Assembly (NCBI RefSeq): GCF_014773275.1
Contig: NZ_JACWMW010000001.1
Coordinates: 1,514,598-1,578,597, forward strand
DNA from: Mucilaginibacter rigui
Lineage (GTDB): Bacteria > Bacteroidota > Bacteroidia > Sphingobacteriales > Sphingobacteriaceae
DNA length: 64,000 nucleotides
Direction of reading: 5' to 3'
Shown: piece by piece, positions 1 to 8,041 of the stretch
Position numbering within the stretch: position 1 is the stretch's first letter
How the letters are laid out: each line of letters opens with the position of its first letter
Program-made: the position numbers and the translations under genes
The notes under the pieces: generated by a model
Databases searched by the model: none
What the model saw: the letters and a program-made list of their open reading frames with translations, nothing else
Told to the model about the DNA's origin: nothing

Positions 1-373
1 TAAAAAACACATCCTGTTCTTTAAATCTTTTTATTTCCCCACTTGCCGAAGTAATACTCATTTGTTTATTATCATCGTCAAATATCGACCCAATGAGCGG
101 TATCTGCGGATAATCTACCCGCATCCCCCTGCTTGTTGGGAATGGTACACCGGCACGATACTTTACTCCCTCAGATGATGTGCGCTTAGCCAATACACGG
201 TAGATGTGGTCTTTCTGTGTATGGTAGTTATCAAAGCTTGTTTGGAAATTTATCACCAAAAATATAAGTAAGCAGGCGCCCACACCTACGGCTAAACCTA
301 TAACATTGATGATGGTGTAACTTTTGTTACGTGATAAACTACGCCAGGCCGTTTTAAAATAATTTCTGATCAT
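1..373 (-). CDS. MacB/FtsX-type ABC transporter permease, N-terminal part (cut by window edge)
   Basis: The reading frame starts at ATG 373 with MIRNYFKTAWRSL and stays open to the window edge (124 codons visible). It shows the N-terminus typical of the array: a short amphipathic start, a first membrane segment at about residues 20-43 (IINVIGLAVGVGACLLIF), then the start of a periplasmic MacB-like domain with an F-D-x-Y-H...IYRV motif. It lies 49 bp downstream of the 423-2852 permease in the same direction and has no promoter element of its own, so it is probably the second gene of unit A. It resembles that neighbour most in this region. The family call is secure; the C-terminal half is not visible. 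Confidence 0.9.
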   Translation of the reverse strand, partial: MIRNYFKTAWRSLSRNKSYTIINVIGLAVGVGACLLIFLVINFQTSFDNYHTQKDHIYRVLAKRTSSEGVKYRAGVPFPTSRGMRVDYPQIPLIGSIFDDDNKQMSITSASGEIKRFKEQDVFF

Positions 374-422
374 GTCATGAAAATTCTAAATTCTAAATCT
401 TAAGTCTGTATATGTATCTCAA

Positions 423-2852
423 TTACTCGCTACGCAAGCTTTTAACGGGGTTTACCAGCGCTGCCCTAACGGCTTTATAACCAACCGTTACCCAGGCTAT
501 TATTATTGAGGATGCAATTGCCAGCACAAATACGCCAGCGGTTAATGGTATACGGTAGGCAAAATTTTGCAACCAGTTACTCATCATATACCATGATACC
601 GGCATGGCTATCACAAATGATATAGCTATTAGTATCATAAATTCTTTTGAGAATAACAGCACAATACTGTATACAGAAGCCCCTAATACCTTGCGCACAC
701 CAACCTCTTTTGTGCGCTGTACCGCCATATACGATACCAGCCCATATAAGCCAAGGCATGAAATAAAAATGGCTATAAAAGCGAATATCTTGTAAACCAT
801 AGCCAACTGGTTTTCCTGGCGATAAAACTGGGCAATGTTTTCATCCAAAAAGAAACCGTTATACGCATATTCAGGATAAGTGTTTTCCCACATTTTTTGC
901 AAGGTGGCAACTGTGGCTGTCAGGTTTTTGGTTTCTATTTTGAGTGCTATCTGGCTCTCGAATTTCTTGCTGGGCGATATTACGATCGGCTTAACGGCAT
1001 CACGCAGCGAATTGGTTTTAAAATCTTTTACAACACCAGTTATGGGTGCCCATGTTCCGCGGCCACCCAAGCGTACGGTTTTACCTATAGCGTTCTCAGC
1101 TTTTTGGATGCCCAGTTTATGAATAAATGTTTCATTAACCACAACCTGCCTTATGGTATCACTTACATCATAGCCTTTGCCTGCTGCAAACTGTAAGCCA
1201 TATGTTTTAAAGTAATCGGCATCACCATATTTCAGGAAGGTGTTAAATGTCGGGTCTTTTTCAGAGTGGTCAAAATAAAAGTTTGTACCCCAGTTATTTT
1301 CAGACGATGGGGCATCTGATGCAAATGTTACCGATTTAACCTGCGGGTTTTGCAAAAGCTGTTGTTTAAATGCTTGCATTTTACTCAGGCTGATACTGTC
1401 TGACGAGCCGGGTATTACCAGCACCGCGCTTTTATTAAAGCCCAGATCGGCCTCGTTCACAAAATTCATTTGGTTAACGGCCACTATAGTGCCGATGATA
1501 AGCAACTGGGCAATAGCAAACTGCGCTATTACCAAAGCCCTGCGTAAAGGTATACCGCCTATTGATGCTGCAGTAATTTTATTTTTAAGCGCCAATACCG
1601 GTTTAAAGCCCGATACTACCATAGCCGGGTAAACGCCCGACAATAATATCACCACAATCATGGTAACTACCAGAAATAAGACCGAACCCATGCTTAACAG
1701 GGAGATATCATCGGGTACGCTGGCTATATTTTTAAGATAAGGCAATGCAATTTTAGCCATTGCAACAGCCAATATTACTGCGCCAAAAATGATAAGGGAT
1801 GTTTCGCCAATTACCTGTGCTATTAGTTGTTTACGGCTGCTGCCTAAAACCTTACGGATACCAACTTCTTTTGAACGGCCTACAGATTGGGCAGTAGACA
1901 GGTTAATAAAGTTGATAGATGCCATAATTATTATGAGTATGGCAATAAACGTTAATGTATTAAGCGTAGCACGGCTGGTCATGTGGTCGCCCAATGTGTT
2001 ACCTACACGGGTATCAAAGTGCATATCACCAAGTGGTTGCAACAGGTGTATTCTAAACTGTTTCTTTTTGTTTAGATCGGTATTTTTGCTGGTGAAGTTT
2101 ACCAGTTGTTTAGAAAAATTTTCGGCGCTTACATTGGCCGGCAATTGTGTAAATATCTGGTGGTTACTGCTTATAGAGTGCCAGTCACTTACCATACCAT
2201 ATTCATTACGGTGTTGTTTGGCAGTGATGTATGATACCAAAACGCGTAAAGGGATGTCGCTGTTCTCCGGCGAGTTAGCTATAACGCCTGCTACCTTCAA
2301 ATCAAGCAGGTTATCCATTTTAAGGGTTTTGCCCATGGCGGTTTTCCAGTCACCAAAATATTTGGTGGCTGTTTTTTGATCTATAACCACCATGTTAGGC
2401 TCGGCAAGTGCCTGCTTACTACCATCCAGCCATTCCGCATCAAAAATATCAAAGAACTGCGGCTCTATAAAAAAAACGCCGATGCTTTCTGTAAACTTTT
2501 TGCTATCGGTTAAATTGGTTGAATTGGCCCCCGGAACAGTGATCTGGCTGCCATAACTTGAGTTTAGCGCGGCAAACTTGTACTGTGGAAAATCTGTACG
2601 TAAAGCATCAACAGCGGGTATGGATACGCCGGGATTATATGTAGTACCATCAGCTTCGTTCTGCTGGGTAACTATATGATATATGTTTTTAAAGTTCTTG
2701 TGGAAGTTATTGTAACTCAGCTCGAACTGAAGCACAACAAATATGAGCAGGCATGCCGCGATACCCACGCTTAACCCCGAGATATTTATAATGGAATACG
2801 CCTTGTGACGGATGATATTCCTCCAGGCAATTTTGATGTGGTTTTTAAACAT
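423..2852 (-). CDS. MacB/FtsX-type ABC transporter permease, first gene of unit A
   Basis: This 809-residue inner-membrane protein shows the layout shared by all the array permeases, two MacB-like halves in one chain. Membrane segment 1 lies at about 21-43, a periplasmic domain at 44-297, and an FtsX domain with segments near 298-320, 345-370 and 388-412. A fifth segment lies near 438-460, a second periplasmic domain at 461-685, and a second FtsX domain with segments near 688-710, 735-757 and 770-795. The two cytoplasmic KE-V-G-[IV]-RKVLG motifs (about 328-337 and 715-724), where the ATPase is expected to dock, are intact. The C-terminus is NPVKSLRSE. No ATPase gene is adjacent; the only one in the window is 46 kb away. 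The start MFKNHIKIAWRN matches the paralogues and lies 39 bp after the promoter TGG. Its FINLSTAQ motif groups it with the 12653 and 15233 genes. Substrate unknown. Confidence 0.95.
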   Translation of the reverse strand: MFKNHIKIAWRNIIRHKAYSIINISGLSVGIAACLLIFVVLQFELSYNNFHKNFKNIYHIVTQQNEADGTTYNPGVSIPAVDALRTDFPQYKFAALNSSYGSQITVPGANSTNLTDSKKFTESIGVFFIEPQFFDIFDAEWLDGSKQALAEPNMVVIDQKTATKYFGDWKTAMGKTLKMDNLLDLKVAGVIANSPENSDIPLRVLVSYITAKQHRNEYGMVSDWHSISSNHQIFTQLPANVSAENFSKQLVNFTSKNTDLNKKKQFRIHLLQPLGDMHFDTRVGNTLGDHMTSRATLNTLTFIAILIIIMASINFINLSTAQSVGRSKEVGIRKVLGSSRKQLIAQVIGETSLIIFGAVILAVAMAKIALPYLKNIASVPDDISLLSMGSVLFLVVTMIVVILLSGVYPAMVVSGFKPVLALKNKITAASIGGIPLRRALVIAQFAIAQLLIIGTIVAVNQMNFVNEADLGFNKSAVLVIPGSSDSISLSKMQAFKQQLLQNPQVKSVTFASDAPSSENNWGTNFYFDHSEKDPTFNTFLKYGDADYFKTYGLQFAAGKGYDVSDTIRQVVVNETFIHKLGIQKAENAIGKTVRLGGRGTWAPITGVVKDFKTNSLRDAVKPIVISPSKKFESQIALKIETKNLTATVATLQKMWENTYPEYAYNGFFLDENIAQFYRQENQLAMVYKIFAFIAIFISCLGLYGLVSYMAVQRTKEVGVRKVLGASVYSIVLLFSKEFMILIAISFVIAMPVSWYMMSNWLQNFAYRIPLTAGVFVLAIASSIIIAWVTVGYKAVRAALVNPVKSLRSE

Positions 2853-2854
2853 AG

Positions 2855-2895
2855 CTTTGGTATATGTTTTATAAAGGCTAAAACATATACCAAAG
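2855..2895 (-). promoter_or_regulatory. Promoter A: sigma-54-like element inside a perfect inverted repeat
   Basis: Read on the minus strand, TTTGGTATATGTTTTAG lies with its GG 39 bp before the start codon of the 423-2852 permease. It aligns with the TGGCATnTGTTTTaa element before the first genes of units C, D and E. The -24 half is good (TGG-A), but the -12 GC is replaced by AG. The element forms one arm of a perfect 17-bp inverted repeat (2855-2871 with 2879-2895, 7-nt loop), so the transcript leader could also fold into a hairpin. Sigma-54 use is inferred from the activator gene at 51016. Confidence 0.6.
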
Positions 2896-2947
2896 TATTA
2901 ATATATTAATAATGAACTACTTAAATAGATGAACGTATGTACGATAT

Positions 2948-2986
2948 GTACGTAAGTGTAACAGTGTGTGTTCGGTTATGATACAG
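2948..2986 (-). promoter_or_regulatory. Upstream activator element, copy A
   Basis: This is one of five copies of a 39-40 bp element. In the transcription direction it reads CTGTATCATAACCGAAC, a 5-bp variable spacer, then CTGTTAC followed by a CGTAC block. Its near edge is 57 bp from the -24 GG of promoter A. Copies B to E lie at 12530, 31196, 41198 and 50809. It is probably the binding site of the NtrC-type regulator encoded at 51016. Confidence 0.75.
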
Positions 2987-2994
2987 TTGTAAGT

Positions 2995-3075
2995 TAGTGA
3001 TTAGTTACTTGTTATTAATTTATTCGCGGGCTTAACCTGTAAGACTAATTACTGATAACCGGTAACTAATCACTA
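2995..3075. repeat. Inverted repeat downstream of trpB
   Basis: Two 14-bp perfect inverted arms (2995-3008, TAGTGATTAGTTAC, and 3062-3075) are separated by 53 bp. The second arm begins just before the trpB stop codon. The same TTAGTGATT core recurs as an inverted pair at 6068-6135, so similar repeats flank the trp operon. There is no T-tract, so a terminator role is uncertain; it may be a decayed intergenic repeat. Confidence 0.4.
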
Positions 3076-3079
3076 TCGC

Positions 3080-4261
3080 TCAAAACCCGAAATGCTTTAT
3101 ATAAGTATTCAAATCCTTATCTCCCCTGCCGGAGAGGCATATCACTACGTTATCGTTTTTTTCGAAAGTCATTTTTTCAAGATAAGCCAGCGCATGGGCG
3201 GTTTCAATGGCCGGGATAATACCCTCCATTTGTGAGCAAAGCAGGCCTGCGTTTAATGATTCATCATCGGTGATGCTTACGTATTGCGCTCGGTTCACCT
3301 TAAACAAGTGCGCATGCTGCGGGCCGATGCCGGGGTAATCAAGTCCCGCAGATATTGAATAGGGTTCTACAACCTGCCCATCATCACTTTGCATAAGTAT
3401 GGTACGGCTGCCGTGCAGTACGCCCTCGCGCCCTAAAAATGTAGTAGCCGCCGAGTGGCCGCTGTCAACACCCTTACCGGCTGCTTCAACGGCTATCAGC
3501 TTAACCTCTTCATCATCTAAAAAATGATAGAACATGCCCATTGCGTTGCTACCACCACCAACGCACGCCATTACATATTGCGGTAATTCGCTGCCGGTTT
3601 GTTCTAAAAGCTGTTTTTTGGTTTCTTCGGATATGATGGACTGGAACCTGGCCACCATATCCGGATATGGGTATGGGCCAACTACCGAACCGATAATGTA
3701 ATGAGTATCAACCGGGTTGCCTATCCAGTCGCGTAAGGCCTCATTGGTGGCGTCTTTCAATGTTTTACTGCCCGATGTTGCCGGTACTACCGTGGCACCC
3801 AGCATCTTCATACGGGCCACATTTGGCGCCTGGCGCTCCATATCAATTTCGCCCATGTATACAATACATTCAATGCCCATTAAGGCGCAAACGGTAGCTG
3901 TAGCTACTCCATGCTGGCCGGCGCCGGTTTCGGCTATAATGCGTTTTTTGCCAAGTCGTTTAGCTAATAATATCTGCCCAATGGCATTGTTTATTTTATG
4001 CGAACCGGTGTGATTCAGGTCTTCGCGTTTAAAAAATATGTTGGCGCCATATTTTTCAGAATAACGTTTGGCATGGTACAATGGCGAAGGCCTGCCTACG
4101 TAATCTTTTAAAAGTTGGTCAAACTCAGCTTTAAATTCCGGGTCGCTTAGTATTTTAATGTACTCCTGTCTTAATTCTTCCACATTAGGGTACAGCATTT
4201 CCGGTATATATGCACCACCAAAATCCCCATAATAGCCTTGTTCGTTAACTCCGTACTTCAT
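3080..4261 (-). CDS. trpB: Tryptophan synthase beta chain
   Basis: This cytoplasmic pyridoxal-phosphate enzyme joins indole to L-serine to make L-tryptophan, normally as an alpha2-beta2 complex with TrpA. The 393-residue length is standard. The cofactor lysine is K89 in [10 protein letters not shown], the catalytic glutamate motif AETGAGQHG is near 110, and the phosphate-binding GGGSNAMG motif is near 225. It is the last gene of trpD-trpF-trpB and overlaps the end of trpF by 17 bp, suggesting translational coupling. No trpA follows; the next gene downstream is a permease of unit A with its own promoter. Expression is presumably controlled by the attenuator at 5881-6001. Confidence 0.98.
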   Translation of the reverse strand: MKYGVNEQGYYGDFGGAYIPEMLYPNVEELRQEYIKILSDPEFKAEFDQLLKDYVGRPSPLYHAKRYSEKYGANIFFKREDLNHTGSHKINNAIGQILLAKRLGKKRIIAETGAGQHGVATATVCALMGIECIVYMGEIDMERQAPNVARMKMLGATVVPATSGSKTLKDATNEALRDWIGNPVDTHYIIGSVVGPYPYPDMVARFQSIISEETKKQLLEQTGSELPQYVMACVGGGSNAMGMFYHFLDDEEVKLIAVEAAGKGVDSGHSAATTFLGREGVLHGSRTILMQSDDGQVVEPYSISAGLDYPGIGPQHAHLFKVNRAQYVSITDDESLNAGLLCSQMEGIIPAIETAHALAYLEKMTFEKNDNVVICLSGRGDKDLNTYIKHFGF

Positions 4262-4877
4262 TGCTGTTTATTGTATTAAATGCTTGTGTTAGTTTATCTA
4301 TATCCTTTAATCCCGGCGATAGCTCAAACTTACTGTTCAGGTCTACGCCGTAAAATGCCGGGTGTGTTATCTTTTTTACTTCTTCTAAATTATCTGCGCT
4401 TAACCCGCCCGATAAAAAGAAAGGCACGTTCAGTTTATACTTATTCAAAATTTCCCAATCAAATATTTGCCCCGAACCGCCATGTACTGGTGTTTTAGTA
4501 TCGAACAGGAAATAATTTACATGGTTTATATAAGCGTCCAGTTTGGCAAAATCAAAGTTTTCATCTATACCAAAGGCTTTTATTACCTGTACTTCGTGCT
4601 TAAACATATCGCAAAAGGCCGGGCTTTCATTGCCGTGCAGTTGTATGGCATCAAACTTATATTTGTATATCAGCTTACTAATACTATCGGCATCCTCATC
4701 AACAAAAACGCCTACTTTGGTGATTCCTGTGCTGATATTAACCAATTCATCATCTTCCATGCCACTAATAAACCGCGGCGATTTATCATAACAGATAAAC
4801 CCCATATAATCGGGCGCTAAAGCTTCAACAGCTTTAATATTCTCCGGATCGCGTAAGCCACAAATCTTAATCTTCAT
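4245..4877 (-). CDS. trpF: Phosphoribosylanthranilate isomerase
   Basis: This enzyme converts N-(5-phosphoribosyl)-anthranilate to the ribulose form, the third specific step of tryptophan synthesis. The 210-residue protein is of normal length for a free-standing TrpF (beta/alpha barrel). The N-terminal [11 protein letters not shown] carries the catalytic cysteine C4, and the C-terminal [11 protein letters not shown] and GVDLNSKFE motifs bind phosphate and end the barrel. It starts 4 bp after the trpD stop and overlaps trpB. TrpC, often next to trpF in related operons or fused to it elsewhere, is absent here, so the indole-glycerol-phosphate step must be encoded elsewhere. Confidence 0.96.
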   Translation of the reverse strand: MKIKICGLRDPENIKAVEALAPDYMGFICYDKSPRFISGMEDDELVNISTGITKVGVFVDEDADSISKLIYKYKFDAIQLHGNESPAFCDMFKHEVQVIKAFGIDENFDFAKLDAYINHVNYFLFDTKTPVHGGSGQIFDWEILNKYKLNVPFFLSGGLSADNLEEVKKITHPAFYGVDLNSKFELSPGLKDIDKLTQAFNTINSNEVRS

Positions 4878-4881
4878 GATT

Positions 4882-5871
4882 TTAGTTAGCTATCAGGGTT
4901 TTAAAGCTATTTAGCGCTTTTTTCGCAGTGAGCGATTCCTCCGCTTCATAAAAGCAATCTGCAAAGCTTTTTTCAGGATGAATGGTTTTAATGGCCATAG
5001 CAGCGTTACTTAGCACTACGCTGGTTTGGGCAACGCTGGCATCATCGTTCAGCACCTTCATAAATATATCGGCCGAATCGCTTACGGTGTGCCCGCCGGT
5101 TATCTGGTCTTCATTCAGTTTGGTAAATCCAAGGCTTTCAATGGTGTTTATCTTTTCGCCATCGGCAGAGAATGTTTTAAAATCGCAGGTAAGTGAGATC
5201 TCGTCATAACCATCAAGTGCGTTCAGTATAGTGTATTTTACGTCAGATTTTTGATACAGGTAGGCATAGATCCTTGCCAGTTCCAGGTTAAAAACACCCA
5301 CCATCTGGTTTTGTGGTTTAGCCGGGTTTACCAATGGGCCAAGCATGTTAAAGAAGGTTTTCACTCCTAATTCCCTGCGAATTGGCGCAACGGTTTTCAT
5401 GGCGGGATGGAATAGCGGCGCATGCAGAAAGCAGATGTTCGCTTTATCAATACTACGTTTAAGCGAATCAGTATTGTTGGTGAACACATAGCCCAGATGC
5501 TCCATCACGTTTGATGAACCGCAACCCGATGATACCCCGTAGTTACCATGTTTAGCTACCTTATAACCTGCCCCTGCTACCACAAACGAAGCAAGGGTTG
5601 AAATATTGAAAGTGTCTTTACCATCGCCACCAGTGCCGCAAAGGTCAATCAGTTCGCCATTTTGCAAATCTACAGGCAGGCAAAGTTCCAGCATGGCATC
5701 GCGGAAGCCTTCCAGTTCGTTAACCGTAATACTGCGCATACAGTAGGCCGTCATAAACGCGGCCATTTGCGAGTTGTTAAATTTCCCCTGAGCAATATCC
5801 TTCAAAATTTCTTTTGATTGCTCGCGGGTAAAGGTTTTATGTTCAAAAAGGTGGTTGAGTATTTTTTTCAT
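4882..5871 (-). CDS. trpD: Anthranilate phosphoribosyltransferase
   Basis: This enzyme transfers phosphoribose from PRPP to anthranilate. The protein is 329 residues from MKKILNHLFEHKTF. That start was chosen because the frame upstream of it runs through the attenuator hairpin, while this ATG fits the usual N-terminus. The PRPP-binding GTGGDGKDTFNIST motif lies near residue 78 and KHGNYGVSS near 105, both expected for the family. It is the first structural gene of trpD-trpF-trpB. trpE, trpG and trpC are not in the window. The start codon lies about 10 nt after the U-tract of the leader terminator, so read-through is required for expression. Confidence 0.97.
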   Translation of the reverse strand: MKKILNHLFEHKTFTREQSKEILKDIAQGKFNNSQMAAFMTAYCMRSITVNELEGFRDAMLELCLPVDLQNGELIDLCGTGGDGKDTFNISTLASFVVAGAGYKVAKHGNYGVSSGCGSSNVMEHLGYVFTNNTDSLKRSIDKANICFLHAPLFHPAMKTVAPIRRELGVKTFFNMLGPLVNPAKPQNQMVGVFNLELARIYAYLYQKSDVKYTILNALDGYDEISLTCDFKTFSADGEKINTIESLGFTKLNEDQITGGHTVSDSADIFMKVLNDDASVAQTSVVLSNAAMAIKTIHPEKSFADCFYEAEESLTAKKALNSFKTLIAN

Positions 5872-5880
5872 ATCAGGGCA

Positions 5881-5910
5881 TAAAAAAAGGGTTACCATGT
5901 GGCAACCCTT
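5881..5910 (-). terminator. trpL attenuator: trp attenuator terminator hairpin
   Basis: On the minus strand an AAGGGTTGCC arm pairs with GGTAACCCTT across a 4-nt loop with one mismatch, and seven T follow. It lies between the leader peptide and trpD. The 5' arm can instead pair with GGCAGCC (5941-5947) just after the leader stop codon, seven pairs including one G-U. That would be the antiterminator, giving the two mutually exclusive structures of classical attenuation. Confidence 0.88.
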
Positions 5911-5947
5911 CTGTATATTTTATAAAAAAACAAAAAATGAGGCTGCC

Positions 5948-6001
5948 TTACGAATTCTCGTTAAGCCACCACCAATTGTTGTTTAATATTTGCGCTTTCA
6001 T
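5948..6001 (-). CDS. trpL: trp leader peptide with three consecutive Trp codons
   Basis: This 17-residue reading frame, MKAQILNNNWWWLNENS, has three adjacent TGG codons (5966-5974) and is followed within 40 nt by the attenuator hairpin and trpD. Three tandem tryptophans in so short a peptide, exactly at the head of a trp operon, are hard to explain by chance. Ribosome stalling here when charged tRNA-Trp is scarce would free the region after the stop codon to form the antiterminator. No ribosome binding site of the AGGAGG type is visible, as is usual in this phylum. Confidence 0.92.
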   Translation of the reverse strand: MKAQILNNNWWWLNENS

Positions 6002-6011
6002 TTTGTTAAAG

Positions 6012-6042
6012 CAAATATGGAAATTGTTTTCACTAAAAGCAA
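6012..6042 (-). promoter_or_regulatory. Probable promoter of the trp leader and operon
   Basis: On the minus strand CATATTTG (6012-6019) matches the Bacteroidota -7 consensus TAnnTTTG at seven of eight positions. A TTG at 6040-6042 lies 20 bp upstream, the expected -33 spacing. Transcription would begin only a few bases before the leader ATG at 6001. Confidence 0.45.
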
Positions 6043-6067
6043 GCATTATGATATTTTTACAGAGCGC

Positions 6068-6135
6068 AATTAGTGATTTAATGAATTAGCGATTACAAAA
6101 TCCGGATATTCAGGTTGTTCACTCAATCACTAATT
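6068..6135. repeat. Inverted repeat upstream of the potassium channel gene
   Basis: Arms AATTAGTGATT (6068-6078) and AATCACTAATT (6125-6135) are perfect inverted copies 46 bp apart. They share their core with the pair at 2995-3075. The sequence around them is low-complexity (repeated TCACTAATT), so it may be a degenerate spacer repeat and not a regulatory site. Confidence 0.35.
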
Positions 6136-6156
6136 CAGTCATTCACTAATTAACAG

Positions 6157-7098
6157 ATGGCCATACACAAGCAGCAAACTAACCCCGAAAAAGACCTTGG
6201 CTTTGGCCCGCAACCAGTTATTAAAAACCAACCGCTTGTTAATAAAGATGGATCGGTTAATGTAAAGCGCCGCGGCCTCTCCCGTTTTAATACTGCCGAT
6301 AATTACCATACCCTCATCAAAATGAGTTGGGGTAAATTTTGGTTGGTTGTATTAAGCGGATATTTAGCTGCCAACTTAATTTTTTCATCAATATATGTAC
6401 TGATAGGCATGGATAGCCTCGACGGGGCATCAGGCGATACAACCGGCAGTCATTTTTTGGATGCGTTCTTTTTTTCGGCGCAAACTATATCTACCGTTGG
6501 TTACGGGCATATTAGTCCGCGGGGTGTGGTAGCTAATAGCGTGGCAGCTTTCGAATCGATGATAGGCTTGCTGGCCTTTGCGTTAGCAACGGGTTTGCTA
6601 TATGGCCGTTTCTCAAAACCATCAGCAAAAATAATTTACAGCGATAATATTTTGATCGCACCCTACAAAGAAAATGGCAGGGGCCTGATGTTCAGGTTGG
6701 CTAATATCAGAAAGAATGTATTGATTGATCTGGAGGTAGAGGTAATTTTCTCGTACAACGAATTTGTGGATGGCAAACCCACCCGCCGCTTTTTTACATT
6801 GGATCTTGAGCGTAAATATGTAAGTCTGCTTACCCTTAACTGGACGATAGTACACCCGCTGGATGCCAACAGCCCGCTGATAGATATGATATATGAAGAC
6901 TTAGAAACCTACCAGGTGAGTTTTTCGGTGTTACTGAAAGCTTTCGACGATACGTTTTCGCAAACGGTACATTCCCGTACCTCGTACACTGCACATGATA
7001 TGGTTTGGAATGCAAAATTCGTCCCTATGTTTAGCAGGGATGAAGATGGCAGGATAGAATTGGATATGAGTAAGATAAGTGAGTATGACAAGGTTTAA
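6157..7098 (+). CDS. KirBac-type inward rectifier potassium channel
   Basis: This 313-residue channel subunit would form a tetramer in the inner membrane. Two membrane helices (about 61-83 and 126-150) flank a pore loop with the potassium selectivity filter T-V-G-Y-G at residues 113-117. The RFSKP motif after the second helix (about 151-155) is typical of prokaryotic Kir channels. A C-terminal beta-sandwich domain (about 158-300) corresponds to the IRK cytoplasmic domain, which distinguishes it from simple two-helix KcsA-type channels. It stands alone, divergent from the trp operon, and is followed by a good terminator. Confidence 0.93.
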   Translation: MAIHKQQTNPEKDLGFGPQPVIKNQPLVNKDGSVNVKRRGLSRFNTADNYHTLIKMSWGKFWLVVLSGYLAANLIFSSIYVLIGMDSLDGASGDTTGSHFLDAFFFSAQTISTVGYGHISPRGVVANSVAAFESMIGLLAFALATGLLYGRFSKPSAKIIYSDNILIAPYKENGRGLMFRLANIRKNVLIDLEVEVIFSYNEFVDGKPTRRFFTLDLERKYVSLLTLNWTIVHPLDANSPLIDMIYEDLETYQVSFSVLLKAFDDTFSQTVHSRTSYTAHDMVWNAKFVPMFSRDEDGRIELDMSKISEYDKV

Positions 7099-7130
7099 TA
7101 TTTGATAGTTAGTTTGCCAAAAGCGTTCAC

Positions 7131-7159
7131 GTTCACTGCCGTGAACACCATTTTTTTTT
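7131..7159 (+). terminator. Rho-independent terminator after the KirBac gene
   Basis: GTTCAC and GTGAAC form a 6-bp stem with a 4-nt loop (7131-7146), followed by nine T at 7151-7159. It lies 32 bp after the channel stop codon in the plus direction. Confidence 0.7.
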
Positions 7160-7225
7160 GTAATATACTAATAATAAGTATTATACATTTTCACTACTGA
7201 CAAAATAGTGTCACCATTTTATTGA

Positions 7226-8041
7226 TTATTTTAACAACGGATCCTTCTCTTTAGCAAAAACCTTAAACACCTGCTTATCTAAAAATGCAGGTAAAAACTT
7301 GCTTAAAAATACGGTAAGCTTTCCCTGCGGGGTCATGATAAGGGTACGCGCACGGTTTTGTATACCATCAGCTATGATAACAGCCACCTGTTCGGCGGTC
7401 ATCATTTTTTCTTCTTCTAAAGTACTTTCACCTTGCTGTACACCATTTTTATCGAGCGCAGTATTACGGATGTTTGATGCCGTAAACCCCGGGCTGGCCA
7501 CCATTACGTGAACGCCCGTCTTTAAATTCTCTATGCGCAAAGCATCCATAAAACCATTCATGGCAAATTTTGATGCCGAGTAGCCGGAGCGGCCGGGCAA
7601 ACCTTTATAGCCGGCAATTGATGAAATACCTACAATGCTTCCCTTGGTTCTGGTGATTTCGGGCAGGGCATATTTTGTGCAGTAAACAGTGCCCCAAAAA
7701 TTAACGTCCATCAGGTTTTTCATTACTTTCAGGTCGAGGTCATTGAAAAGCGCGCGCATAGAGATACCGGCATTATTTACCAGCACATCTACCCTGCCGA
7801 AAGTTAATATAGCTTGTTTGATAAGAGCGGCGCAATCTTCCTCTTCAGCAACATCACATTGCACGGCAACGGCTTTAATATTATGTTGATTTTGAAGATG
7901 CTGGGCTATTTCACAAAGGGTAACATATTGGCGTGCCGCTAATACTAAATTAGCACCGCGCCGGGCCAGTTCTATAGCAAGCGCTTTGCCTATTCCGGAT
8001 GATGCACCGGTGATGATAACAACCTTATCTTTCAATTTCAT
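7226..8041 (-). CDS. Short-chain dehydrogenase/reductase (SDR)
   Basis: This is an NAD(P)-dependent oxidoreductase of the classical SDR family, 271 residues. The cofactor-binding TGASSGIG motif is at 11-18, NNAG at 89-92, and the catalytic residues are a serine at 140-141, Y154 and K158 in YSASK. Its substrate cannot be told from the sequence. It is the last gene of recR - glycosyltransferase - SDR, and its start overlaps the end of the glycosyltransferase by 17 bp. Confidence 0.93.
   Translation of the reverse strand: MKLKDKVVIITGASSGIGKALAIELARRGANLVLAARQYVTLCEIAQHLQNQHNIKAVAVQCDVAEEEDCAALIKQAILTFGRVDVLVNNAGISMRALFNDLDLKVMKNLMDVNFWGTVYCTKYALPEITRTKGSIVGISSIAGYKGLPGRSGYSASKFAMNGFMDALRIENLKTGVHVMVASPGFTASNIRNTALDKNGVQQGESTLEEEKMMTAEQVAVIIADGIQNRARTLIMTPQGKLTVFLSKFLPAFLDKQVFKVFAKEKDPLLK

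Noticed and set aside
1789..2379. Long open frame on the plus strand inside a permease gene (and many similar ones)
   Set aside because: It lies antisense to a clear family member, has no recognisable domains and mirrors the hydrophobic codon pattern of the minus strand.
5872..5898. Upstream start for trpD within the leader hairpin
   Set aside because: The added residues are encoded by the terminator stem and do not match the TrpD family; MKKILNHLF does.
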